Below are positions 11,126 through 20,214 of a stretch of DNA of 64,000 nt, one piece after another. A program made the position numbers and the translations under genes. The notes below the pieces were generated by a model. It had not been told where the DNA came from, made no database searches, and was given only the letters and a program-made list of their open reading frames with translations. How positions within the stretch are numbered: the stretch's first letter is position 1; every line of letters starts with the position of its first letter. The stretch comes from Symbiodinium microadriaticum (taxonomy: Eukaryota; Sar; Dinophyceae; Suessiales; Symbiodiniaceae), in assembly GCA_001939145.1 (NCBI GenBank), contig LSRX01000757.1:1-64000 (forward strand), given 5' to 3'.

Positions 11126-14100
11126 GACCACACCGCTCCTTAAAGGACCGGAAGCCATGTCTACGCCTTCGGACTGGGTGAATCCTGCTATGCAAGCTTT
11201 TCAGGAGCAGCGCCAGATGACGCAAACGTCTGCGTACCGCGCGGCTCAGGAGATCTACTGGCAGGAGCGCGCGAGTGTGAAGCGCAGTGCTCCCTCGCCG
11301 GCAATCAGCTCCTTGGCCACACCGCAAGAGCCTCTGCCCAATGAGGCGACTGGACCTACGTTGGTGCAACCGTGGTCGCTCCAAGACCACACCGCAGCCC
11401 AGGTCGTAGCCGCCACGTATGGGGTTCAGCCACAGGATGAGCCGGCTATGCAACGCTGGCTCGAAGGACCAGTCCGCACCAACAAAGACGTACTGACTTT
11501 GGTGAGGAGCTACCACGAGAAGGTGATACGCCCTGAGACGTATCATCTAGTGCTACAGTTGGAAACAGCTCTGGCCAAGGTGGGGGACGACCTCTTCAAG
11601 ACAAAGCAGGAGTTTGAGTGGATGGCAGCGGAGAACAGGGCGTCGCAGAAGCACAGCTGTGCCCTGCAGATCATAACGAGTGGCTGGCCACAGGGCATGG
11701 CCCCACCAAACCGCCTCTTCCAACTTACATGGATGCTGCAGCAGGTGCCGAAAGTTCGAACCTTTTTGGAGACGAGGGGGTTCATCACTGACCACACCGC
11801 CTCCGAGGGAAATCGCTGGCTCAACGCACTCTCCGTTGAGCCAGTGACAGTACCCAACGGCAAAGAGTGGTATTCCGGGATGACCCTACTCACCTTTAAG
11901 GCTTTCGAACTTCGGTCGGCGTTTCTGGAGAAGTACGGAGGGTCGTCGGGTACGCCTTTGTACTCTGACCCGACCACACCTATCACTGGAAAGCATATCA
12001 GGGTGAGTCCCAGCTCGCCCCAATGGCAGCGCAAGCTCGAAGCCCCGATTCGAGTTTTGCTCCAGGTGTTGAACAAGCATGCAGACCACACCGGCAAAAG
12101 CTTGGTGATACTCTGGAAGACTCTGACACTGATGGAGCCAAGCACAAGTCGGGACTTCAATGGCGATGTAGTGGCATGGGCAAGGATATTTTACGCCGAA
12201 GTGGATGGGAGTTTACGTGGTCGTCTTGAGATCACACCGCCCATGAAGGATGCCATGGCTTCGCCTTCTACCTTGGTGCGCCCGGAAGGTGAGAGTGATC
12301 CGGATCTCTGGACGGAATGCTGGAATGACGCGATGTGGGGGGCCCAGTACGATTTGGACAGAGCAGAGTCCGAAGCTTACAAGGCAGCCCGAGACCAGAC
12401 CGCCCTCACAGGAAAGGGGATCCAGAAAGGAAAAGGCCGCAAGCATTGGTCGCAGACCATGGTGCACAAAGATTATTTCATGCCGTATCCATTCGTGCTT
12501 GATGTGGTGACCTGTGACCACATCGCCTTCTGTTGGGACGAGTATTGCCAGAAAGTTGGCAAGCCAGACGAGTGCGTGGGAGATCTTGGGTGCTCTACCT
12601 ATCAAGGTAAGCCTGCCGTGCCACCGCCCTCCGGAGATGCAGAGATGACTGGTCCGGACGACCAGACCACACCGCCCACCTCCTTTGGTGGCAAGGGTGC
12701 CAGGGCATCTGGAAAGTGATGGCTTCCCACAGTTTGGCCAATAATCTTTTCTGAGCTCGGAGTTCTTTTGCTGTGCACGGCCTGGCCCGCTTTTGAAACT
12801 TTCTTAAGGGCCGGCCTGCAGCCGTACATAAGAGCAACAGTACCACTAGACCACACCGCCAGCAGAGCGGCTGAGGTCTCTTTTGCAGGGTTTGTCGCCA
12901 GACGGCCAGGGATAGCAGAGGCCCCTAAAATTTCTAGGCAACTCCTCCTAGTCTTTTCGGGTCTTTTCTCGGGTTTCGTTCATTGGCCAAGCTTTTCGGA
13001 GAGACTTAGGTCGGATACTCTTTTTTCTGTTTCGCCCACACCGCCCTCATCAGCCACACGGCCGGGGATAACTTTCAGCCTAGGTTTCACTAGGGTACCC
13101 CTACCGGTCTTTTGCTACTTGAATCTGAGTTTTTCGCGCCGGCCAAACTTTCCCAAGGAATTTGAGTCAGAACACCTTTTCCCCCCTAAGCCCACTCCGC
13201 CCTACCAAGGCAGCCGTAGCTTCTCACAACAGAGAGTTATGCAGGCCCAGCAGAACAAGCAGGCACACATTACACATGGCAACACAACAATTAGACTACA
13301 GTGGCAAGGTTCACACATTGTAGGTAAAGTTCAATTCGAGTTGTCAGCCCTTCTCCCAGAGCCGAAGCAGATCACTTACTCAAGAGATTTCCTCCTCCAA
13401 GCTAGAAACACTGAAAACCAGTACCTTGCCCCCAATGTAAAGCTACCTCTCCTTACAGACAGCCAGACCACACCGCTTTTTAAGGGCTTCGCCCAGACCG
13501 CCACCCCCAATCGCAGGTCAGGTAGGAGACGAACCTTCATAGATGATTCGGGGCGAAAGCATTTTTATAGGTCTTCAAAGCCTAAGGTTCTGAGGACCAC
13601 ACCGCCGCCACAACGAATTCAGAGAATTAAAAGAATTTACAACCTGACTAATCGCCGAGCACCGCCTCCCAGAGGCACGCCGGGGGCCGAACAGGCCGAC
13701 GAAGAGTGCACCCCACCCGATAAGGAGCCACATGCACAGTCAAGGGGCGCTGGCCGCCGAAGGGCCCGCAGGGCTCTCTACCGCAGCTGGCGACGACAGT
13801 GCAAACAATGCTTGGTGCGCGGGGCGGGCTCCCGCACACCAGCTCCTTGTCAGCTCACAAAAGCCACTCCTAAAAGGGCTAAGTGGTTTAGACAAGCAAT
13901 GCTATGGCAGCACACCGCAACAAAGAGACATGAAAGAAAGAAGAGGGTCACACGACATCCGACCACACCGCCTCTTCCATATGCTTCCAAGCTTCGCATT
14001 GGTTCGCTTAATGTACAGGGTTTTGCCGACACCCTTAAGCTAAAAACCGCGTTGCAGGTCATGGAGAGGCACAGGATAGATGTACTTATGCTCACCGAAA

Positions 14101-17100
14101 CCAAGAGTACCTCGTATTACTCTTATGTCTCCGAAGAGCATCTAGTGATCCTTTCGGGTAACAACAGGGACAAGCATGCAGGAGTAGGCGCTATCATCAC
14201 GCCACACCTCAGACCATACTTGATGGATGTTATCCAGTTCAACAATCGTATCATCCACCTTTGCTTCAAAAAGCAGGGTGGTGCAGTTCATGTGGTGGGC
14301 GCCTATGCGCCCCACTCAGGTCGGGACTTTGAAGAGGACAGACAACCTTTTTGGGAACAGCTAGAAGAGCATTTGTCCCGAATACCCCACCCCGAACCAC
14401 TGTACCTCACGGGTGATTTTAATGTTCGATTCCAGGCCTCGCACAGGAATGACGAGGGGGTGACCGGACCACACACGTATGGCAAAGGACCTCGCTTCAT
14501 CGACCACACCGCCACCTCTAATCGAAGCCTTTGTGTAAAAACTATGCAGTCCTTAGGCATGCTGGAAGCCGCCTCCTACATCACCCCGATTCCTAGTCAC
14601 CAAATTACCTATAGGGATAAAGCTGCTCCACCAGCCTCTTGGGAACAATTCATCATGGACCCACTCATCCTTCAGCAATTTTATTCCCAACTACACCAAC
14701 GGACCTCAGAAGCTTCCCTTGAAGTGGCAGCCCTTGTTCGCAGTTACCTCGATTTACCAGAGCTCCTACCGCCTACTAAGAACCAGCCCCACCCGGATCC
14801 AACCAGGTTTCAGCGACTAGACCACACCTTTGTTCGGGCACAGTGGCTTCACACGGTTAACTCGTGCAGGTCTAAGCTGTTCGCTGGGTTCCCCTCAGAT
14901 CACTACCCGCTGGTCACAGAGGTTCAGGTTAAGCTAGCGGCCAAAAACATTAAAAAACCAAAGCCCCGAAAATACGATTATTCAGCCGTCACACCTGAAC
15001 AAAAGGAGCAGTTCAATCAACGGGTTAGAAAACACCTGGGCTTAAGTTCCGAACAGCCACCAGAACTCCCAACCTCCAATGACCACACCGCAGAGTGTAC
15101 TTTCTACACAGATGGCTCCGGAACGAGAGGTCGCTGTACAGCCGCCTCCCCAGCAGGATGGGGGTGGTGCACAGAGCGCACAGGAGAAGATGGAGAGATT
15201 GAGTGGACCGATGCAAGCGGTCCGGTTATCACAGATCCCGACCACACCGCATACCTAGGCGCTAGGGTAGGATCCAATAACACAGCGGAACTTAGCGCAA
15301 TCGCAGAGGCCCTGCTATATGCACACGAGCAAGCATATCACAGAGTTATCATTAGATCCGATAGCCAATGGGCTATTAACGTCATCACCGGCAAATGGAG
15401 GCCCAAAACACACCACAACCTCATTAACTACATCAGATCTCTCCTCAAATTTCCCAAAGGCCGGGCTAAACTGTTTTGGGTTAAGGGCCACGCAGGTGAT
15501 AGGGGTAACGAGAGAGCAGATAGACTAGCGGACAAAGGTAAGGAATCACAGATGCATGAAGGAGGTCGTAGATTTAATACACCCCCAAGGACCACACCGC
15601 AGACTAGAAGCCGCCATTCCCACGCAACCTTTACCGAAGCAATTCAGACGGCGGCTCAGGAAACATTCAAGCTCCAAACCAGACACCCCAAGAAACCATG
15701 GATCACGGATGCGACGCTAACCGCGCTTCAGGAAGCCCGCGCAGCTGAGGCAGAGGCCACACCGAACGCAAAATCGCTGAGAAATGAGGCAAAACGTTTG
15801 GCGCGTAAGGACCGCATTAAGTGGATCCACGATCGCCTGGTACAAGACCCGGGTGGGATCACCAAGGACGTTTGGCGTATGGCCAAGCAGCAGAAGCGGG
15901 GATTTGTAGGAAAGAGATCACACCTGGTGGTGGATGGCAAGCCAGTACCTTGGTCCCGGTCGCACGAAGCTTTTAGAGACCACTTACAAAACAAGCAGTG
16001 GGCACCTAGGCTGACCACACCGCAGCTCAGAGACGCAGCACGCGACATGGGCCAAAACATATTTGAGCAAGCACCGGAAGAACCCCTTTTCACAATAGCA
16101 GAACTTCAGACGGCGCTCACCAAACTCAAAAAGAACAAGGCTCCAGGCCCGGATGGAATTACCAATGAATTGTACGGGCTTCTGGACACAGAAGGGGAGA
16201 TCAATCTTCTTCAGCTTTACAATGACATCTTGACCACACCGCAGATCCCCGACGAGTGGTATTTAGCCACGGTGGTGAGTATCTTTAAGGGGAAGGGCAG
16301 TGACACCGATGTCGGTAACTATCGACCAATTTCTTTGCTGAACGCCAGTTATAAGATCCTAGCCTCTATGATCCAGACCAGACTTGCAAAGGCTTCGGAG
16401 CCTAAGCTCCGTAAAACCCAATACGGATTTAGGGCAGAACGTTCAACAACTCATCCACTATTCATACTTAGAAGAGCCATGGAATGGTCCCAAATGACTG
16501 ACAAACCCCTACAACTACTCTTCTTAGATTGGAGACAGGCATTCGATTCGCTTGACCACACCGCCATGCTCACAGCCCTACGTCGCTTTGGAGTATCCCA
16601 GAACTTCCTTCAACTCATCGAGGCTTTCTACAGCAAACCAGTTTTCCAGGTACATTCTTGGCAGGGCACTAGTTGCACAGGTAAAGTAGGGGCGGGTATC
16701 AGACAGGGATGTCCACTAAGCCCGTACCTTTTCATCATGGTCCTTTCGGTTATCATGCACGATGTAGATAATGCACTGCTGAATACAGGCGTACCCACAA
16801 ACACGTGGTCAGTGGGTAATCCAACGTACGATCTCGAGTACGCGGATGATACGCTCCTAATCTCTTTGACCACACCGCAGCTGCAAAGCTTTCTAACAAC
16901 GTTAGAAAGAGAAGCCGCCAGATATGGCATGTCTTTGAATGAAACCAAAACAGAGCATCTGGCCAAACCTGGAACACAAGGCGATTTGTTCTTCCAATCG
17001 GGGGAAAAAGTTCCTAAGACCCCTAAGGCAAAATACCTCGGAGCCATGATATCATGGGACAGACCTTTCCACGAAGCCTTCTATCACAGATTGGCCCTCG

Positions 17101-17563
17101 CAGAATCTGATTTTAAGAAGCTCAGACTAGTATGGAATTCTAATATGCCTCGGAGACGCAAACTTTACATCTTTCACTCGACCATAGTGCCATCACTCCT
17201 TTACGGATTAGATTCACTTTCCCTCACTGACCACAACTTAAGAACAGTTAATGGTCAGTACTATCGTTTCTTACGACGCGTCATGGGGATTAAGGCTGCC
17301 TACTACTCACGTATACCTAACGAGGAGGTATGGAACCAGGCAGGCAGACCACACCGCGCGGGGGACCTTCTGAACGCCACCCAACATAAGATGTTGGTGG
17401 AGGTATATAGCCATAGCATGGACGACCCCTTACATAATGTAGTCTTTTGTTCGGCATTAAAAGACCGCATTACGACACAGGGTCGCAGGAGAGGTAAGCC
17501 GATACCGTATTGGTTGCGCACCATGATCAAAAGGCATTACCCTAGCTTGTCAGACCACACCGC
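11126..17563 (+). repeat. Dispersed 11-mer array GACCACACCGC (18 exact copies)
   Basis: Exact copies start at 11126, 11385, 11790, 12665, 12849, 13466, 13595, 13961, 14502, 15081, 15240, 15590, 16013, 16232, 16554, 16868, 17347 and 17553. Copies with one mismatch start at 11315, 12084, 12230, 12393, 12516 and 13034. Weaker ones are at 11972, 14820 and 15755. All are on the sense strand of the LINE. Spacing is irregular, mostly 100-500 bases. Codon phase differs: eight exact copies read D-H-T-A, nine fall in the T-T-P phase and the one at 17347 reads R-P-H-R. The motif also occurs in the 5' leader and in the ORF1-ORF2 linker. I saw no exact copy elsewhere in the window. The function is unknown. 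Confidence 0.95.
11157..12719 (+). CDS. LINE ORF1 protein (nucleic-acid-binding candidate)
   Basis: This is a 520-residue frame that starts at the first ATG inside the element, 100 bases from its 5' border. I chose this start because everything upstream of 11057 belongs to the interrupted copia gag, although the frame stays open back to 10662. No CCHC knuckle or RRM is obvious. The C-terminal third holds a GKG-type basic segment (about 12412-12445) and a C/H-containing stretch (about 12505-12600). By position it should be the RNA-binding ORF1 product, but that role is inferred from LINE organisation. It carries many copies of the GACCACACCGC motif. It ends in TGA, and the same frame continues open into ORF2. 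Confidence 0.75.
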   Translation: MSTPSDWVNPAMQAFQEQRQMTQTSAYRAAQEIYWQERASVKRSAPSPAISSLATPQEPLPNEATGPTLVQPWSLQDHTAAQVVAATYGVQPQDEPAMQRWLEGPVRTNKDVLTLVRSYHEKVIRPETYHLVLQLETALAKVGDDLFKTKQEFEWMAAENRASQKHSCALQIITSGWPQGMAPPNRLFQLTWMLQQVPKVRTFLETRGFITDHTASEGNRWLNALSVEPVTVPNGKEWYSGMTLLTFKAFELRSAFLEKYGGSSGTPLYSDPTTPITGKHIRVSPSSPQWQRKLEAPIRVLLQVLNKHADHTGKSLVILWKTLTLMEPSTSRDFNGDVVAWARIFYAEVDGSLRGRLEITPPMKDAMASPSTLVRPEGESDPDLWTECWNDAMWGAQYDLDRAESEAYKAARDQTALTGKGIQKGKGRKHWSQTMVHKDYFMPYPFVLDVVTCDHIAFCWDEYCQKVGKPDECVGDLGCSTYQGKPAVPPPSGDAEMTGPDDQTTPPTSFGGKGARASGK

Positions 17564-17669
17564 AGGGTCTTTGTTTGGGCCGCAATTCAAGTTTGTTGAG
17601 CTAGGCCGAACTCTGCGACAAACCCTAGAGAGGGCGCCAAAGCGCGCGAGACCGCGCGCATGGCCCTAG
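12720..17669 (+). CDS. LINE ORF2: APE-type endonuclease, RNase H and reverse transcriptase
   Basis: The frame is open from the codon after the ORF1 stop to TAG at 17667. The first in-frame ATG is only at 13239, so it may be made by readthrough or by a non-ATG start. The order of domains is as follows. An APE-like endonuclease (about 13988-14912) has an N-x-Q start block, GDFN at 14412-14423 and SDH at 14895-14903. A type I RNase H (about 15096-15545) has catalytic D (15111), E (15288), D (15360) and D (15519). The reverse transcriptase (about 16090-17000) has catalytic D (16527) in LDWRQAFDSLD, the RQGCPLSPYLF block and YADD at 16839-16850. About 220 residues follow, with no zinc finger that I recognise. 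RNase H lying between EN and RT is unusual, since in LINEs that have it the domain normally follows RT. All catalytic residues that I can check are present. Confidence 0.9.
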   Translation, partial: WLPTVWPIIFSELGVLLLCTAWPAFETFLRAGLQPYIRATVPLDHTASRAAEVSFAGFVARRPGIAEAPKISRQLLLVFSGLFSGFVHWPSFSERLRSDTLFSVSPTPPSSATRPGITFSLGFTRVPLPVFCYLNLSFSRRPNFPKEFESEHLFPPKPTPPYQGSRSFSQQRVMQAQQNKQAHITHGNTTIRLQWQGSHIVGKVQFELSALLPEPKQITYSRDFLLQARNTENQYLAPNVKLPLLTDSQTTPLFKGFAQTATPNRRSGRRRTFIDDSGRKHFYRSSKPKVLRTTPPPQRIQRIKRIYNLTNRRAPPPRGTPGAEQADEECTPPDKEPHAQSRGAGRRRARRALYRSWRRQCKQCLVRGAGSRTPAPCQLTKATPKRAKWFRQAMLWQHTATKRHERKKRVTRHPTTPPLPYASKLRIGSLNVQGFADTLKLKTALQVMERHRIDVLMLTETKSTSYYSYVSEEHLVILSGNNRDKHAGVGAIITPHLRPYLMDVIQFNNRIIHLCFKKQGGAVHVVGAYAPHSGRDFEEDRQPFWEQLEEHLSRIPHPEPLYLTGDFNVRFQASHRNDEGVTGPHTYGKGPRFIDHTATSNRSLCVKTMQSLGMLEAASYITPIPSHQITYRDKAAPPASWEQFIMDPLILQQFYSQLHQRTSEASLEVAALVRSYLDLPELLPPTKNQPHPDPTRFQRLDHTFVRAQWLHTVNSCRSKLFAGFPSDHYPLVTEVQVKLAAKNIKKPKPRKYDYSAVTPEQKEQFNQRVRKHLGLSSEQPPELPTSNDHTAECTFYTDGSGTRGRCTAASPAGWGWCTERTGEDGEIEWTDASGPVITDPDHTAYLGARVGSNNTAELSAIAEALLYAHEQAYHRVIIRSDSQWAINVITGKWRPKTHHNLINYIRSLLKFPKGRAKLFWVKGHAGDRGNERADRLADKGKESQMHEGGRRFNTPPRTTPQTRSRHSHATFTEAIQTAAQETFKLQTRHPKKPWITDATLTALQEARAAEAEATPNAKSLRNEAKRLARKDRIKWIHDRLVQDPGGITKDVWRMAKQQKRGFVGKRSHLVVDGKPVPWSRSHEAFRDHLQNKQWAPRLTTPQLRDAARDMGQNIFEQAPEEPLFTIAELQTALTKLKKNKAPGPDGITNELYGLLDTEGEINLLQLYNDILTTPQIPDEWYLATVVSIFKGKGSDTDVGNYRPISLLNASYKILASMIQTRLAKASEPKLRKTQYGFRAERSTTHPLFILRRAMEWSQMTDKPLQLLFLDWRQAFDSLDHTAMLTALRRFGVSQNFLQLIEAFYSKPVFQVHSWQGTSCTGKVGAGIRQGCPLSPYLFIMVLSVIMHDVDNALLNTGVPTNTWSVGNPTYDLEYADDTLLISLTTPQLQSFLTTLEREAARYGMSLNETKTEHLAKPGTQGDLFFQSGEKVPKTPKAKYLGAMISWDRPFHEAFYHRLALAESDFKKLRLVWNSNMPRRRKLYIFHSTIVPSLLYGLDSLSLTDHNLRTVNGQYYRFLRRVMGIKAAYYSRIPNEEVWNQAGRPHRAGDLLNATQHKMLVEVYSHSMDDPLHNVVFCSALKDRITTQGRRRGKPIPYWLRTMIKRHYPSLSDHTAGSLFGPQFKFVELGRTLRQTLERAPKRARPRAWP

Positions 17670-17675
17670 CAAAAA

Positions 17676-17690
17676 AAAATCGTCGGCGGT
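17676..17690. repeat. Target-site duplication, right copy
   Basis: Identical to 11042-11056. Its first four A residues are shared with the poly-A end of the LINE. Confidence 0.9.
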
Positions 17691-17815
17691 TAAGAGTACC
17701 TCTGGCAGTGGTCAGGGTGGAGGGGTTATGTATGTCCTTCCAGCTTCGCAGATCCGCAGCATGCGCTATATGGAAGCGACACCATCTTCCGCTTCGGCCA
17801 GCACAAAGGACTGAC
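17691..17815 (+). pseudogene. gag: Copia-like gag remnant, 3' part
   Basis: When read across the empty insertion site, the frame used at 10662-11056 continues here for about 40 codons (S/G-rich, then a segment with MYVLPASQIRSM) to a TGA near 17813. It is the continuation of the gag remnant that the LINE split. No protease or integrase motif is visible before the frame ends. Confidence 0.5.
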
Positions 17816-17927
17816 TTATGAACGGGTGTTGCATACGTGCCCCAGAAGTTCCCTTCTAGGTTGCTTGGTGATTTCGTCAACTGGGTGCATGAGTACTTTA
17901 TCGTTGTTGATTCGGATCCGGTTGAGA

Positions 17928-18440
17928 TCAGACGGGAACACCCCTTGAGCAGTATGCCACCGCTTGAGCCGGAGCAGCCAGCAGCATTGTCTGGGGCATG
18001 GGGCGAGATTCCAGGCCCCGTGCAGAGGAGGGTGCAAGGAATTCAGCAAAACTGGTAGCAACGCGTGCATCGATATGCGGACATGCAAGAAGTCTGGTAC
18101 GGTTACCAAGACTAAGTACGAGAAACAGGTAGTTGACCCTGCCACATGTCTGCATACCGCCACCGAGCGAACGGGGTCCAGTAGGAAGACGAGTAGGTTG
18201 AAGCTGTTCTGCTGTAGGGGAATCGGTACGTATATCCTTGCCGTTCATCTGCTCCAAGTTCCCGCGCGCCAACAATCGAGCCTTCCACTTATGCGTATAG
18301 CCCGGCGTGCCAACTGAATGTTGGTTTTTGTCCGTAAGGACCCACTTCGTAGGTATACAGACGTGTTCTTCACGCGTGAGGGCATTCATCTCCTTGGCGG
18401 CCGCATTGAACTCTACATACTTCTGCCACTCCGTTTCCAT
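17928..18440 (-). pseudogene. pol: Ty1/copia reverse-transcriptase fragment
   Basis: The reverse-strand frame begins at a W-x-x-Y-V-E-F segment. It then has IPTKWVLTDKNQ, KWKARLLARGNLEQ and RTDSPTAE, which are the conserved opening blocks of the Ty1/copia reverse transcriptase (usually W-V-x-x-K, K-A-R-L-V-x-x-G and D-T-x-A-P-T-A or D-S-P-T-A). After RTDSPTAE the similarity is lost in this frame, and the catalytic YVDD block is not seen, so the piece is truncated or frameshifted. It is opposite in orientation to the gag remnant upstream, so the two belong to different insertions or were separated by an inversion. Confidence 0.75.
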
Positions 18441-20000
18441 GGCCTTGTCAAGCCCAAGCTGAACAGAAACTGGGGCCTTATGGTAGCTATCAGACTTGCC
18501 AAGAAAGAAGTACCATCCCCCCGAAAGCTATCTTCAGGGCTCGTTTCCCAAATCGTCGACTCTGGGACATGGCTGGGACATGCTGGGACTCTTGCTTAGA
18601 TTCACTGAATCCATCGATTCGCAGCACGAAAAGCATGTTTTGACATACCACACCCCGGTGATTCTCCGAGGTCGAATCCATCCTGATATGCTTCACCCCT
18701 CGGCCATGCTTCTCTACTATGTAGCCTCTCCCAATTGGATTCGGCACACAGCATTGCTGTACGATGAGACTCGTCATCAGCCTTGGAGATCAATCCCCAC
18801 AGTGGACTGAGTATTTGCAGTCTCATGCGATGCTTTGATGCCCCCTTCAGTGCGGTTCCCTAACTCAGGGCAATGCACATATGAAATGCCGCTAGCGGAG
18901 CATAGCTGAGAGATGTTGTCTCTGCAGAAATGGAGGTATCGTATGCTCACCGGGCTACTGCGGACGTCAACTACTTCCTTGATTCGGTGATCAAGTAATC
19001 TCTGAATGAAGAGTTCCCGCTGTCATACACGAATGACCTATGGCATACAGTCCGCTATTCCGCTCCTGGATCTCAGCAACATTACTCGTTGAGTAAGAAA
19101 GAAAACCAAGCTCCGACAGGAGGGCTATGTCCCGCGCACTCAACTTATCCATGTCGTGAAGCCCGAAATGCTGAATCTTTCGCATGTAAAGGGCATCACA
19201 AGATGTAATTCCTTTGCGTTGAATCTATGCACCAGATTCTTAGTGTAACACTGTTCCTAACATTTGCACACCTTGAACCTGGTCATAGTGCTTGGTGGTA
19301 CTGGATCCACAGGCCGCCTTGCTCGAAATCTCCTACGCTTATAGCGTGTAGTTGTACGTGCCCGGCTTGTTGGACGTATCCTTGTTGGGACCAGCCCCTT
19401 GATTCGTGATTTGAATGCTCGTCCATCGGGGATTTTGGCAACCCGCAGCAACGCATCGACTCCTGAGGAATTTGCTGAGGTATTGGGTTAACTTCGGCCG
19501 AGACCACGTGTCGTTGCTGACCGTGGCATGTTTCGGCTCTCCTTCCCAAACGGGGGCCGAAACAGGTCGAGGATAAACGGCTGAGCATAGAACTCGCCGG
19601 ATTGCGCCAAACGCTTTGGGAGGACGATATCCCCGGCTATGCGGCATTCGCGCCTTGCGGCGATGTTCTCAGGTGGATAGCTACGCAATCGCAGCTGGTT
19701 GACTGCAAAGTCAATGCAGCTGGACCTTTTACACGAGGCCATTCGAACAAGCATAGTCACCGTAATGGAGCGGGCGGAGGAGGCATCAGCCTCTGAACAG
19801 TCTGCATCGGCTACAGAATTTGCTGAACTCCGACATAGCTCGGAGGAACGCGCAGCATCCAATGAGGCAAAGGCCCAAATTCGGTTTATGCACGGAAATC
19901 GCTGCGCAATCGCGCCGTCACGCTGGCCAAGCGCAGCTGACATGAGTTTTGTTTCACGTTCGGTCACACGGAAATAAGTCGGGTGCGAAATTCCCTTGTC
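18441..20000. other. No assigned gene; perhaps more element debris
   Basis: Reverse-strand open frames at 18490-18777 and 19488-19967 (159 residues) lie upstream of the copia RT fragment on its strand and could be decayed parts of the same element. I cannot match either to gag, protease or integrase. Nothing else is recognisable. Confidence 0.3.
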
Positions 20001-20098
20001 ACAGTCTAGGAACCTTTATTTGCAACGCCTTGTATAGGACCACTAGTGCACTTGCATGTAAAGCGTCTATGCCAACTGTGCTTACCGAAGACGTCTTG
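20001..20098. repeat. 98-bp dispersed direct repeat, copy B
   Basis: This is the partner of 9232-9329 in the same orientation. About 32 bases beyond its end, 20131-20140 reads CGGTGTGGTC, the reverse complement of the first ten bases of the LINE 11-mer. Confidence 0.85.
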
Positions 20099-20214
20099 CA
20101 TTCGCGGCAAAAACAACCTTCTTGGTGCAACGGTGTGGTCGTAAAAGTAGTTCACTGTAAATTCAACCAGGCATCAGGTGCCCCACGTGAGAGAAGTTTG
20201 TAGGCGCGTTTGTT

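Larger units (their letters stand above)
11057..17675 (+). mobile_element. Full-length LINE-type retrotransposon (EN-RNH-RT) with a GACCACACCGC array
   Basis: The element is bounded by a 15-bp direct duplication and ends in a run of A (17671-17679, overlapping the duplication). It has a 100-base 5' leader, ORF1 and a long ORF2 with endonuclease, RNase H and reverse-transcriptase domains. No LTR is present. Both ORFs are free of frameshifts and the target-site duplication is perfect, which suggests a recent and possibly active copy. It is inserted in sense orientation within a copia-like gag remnant. Removing it leaves an open frame across the junction (CTAAAATCGTCGGCGG joined to TTAAGAGTACC), which confirms the borders. 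The 11-base motif described separately is spread through the whole element. Confidence 0.9.

Noticed and set aside
10662-12719. A single 685-codon gene
   Set aside because: The target-site duplication at 11042-11056 shows that the first 395 bases are copia-like gag and the rest is LINE ORF1; the open frame across the border is accidental.
12768-12770. ATG start of ORF2 at 12768
   Set aside because: The codon there is TTG. The first ATG in the frame is at 13239, and the frame is open from 12720.
13190-13918. Extra copies of the LINE 11-mer at 13190 and 13908
   Set aside because: They differ from the word at two positions each; kept out of the exact and one-mismatch counts.
9232-20098. The 98-bp repeats as LTRs of a retrotransposon
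   Set aside because: They are too short, lack TG..CA ends and enclose pieces in opposite orientations, and no primer-binding site is visible.
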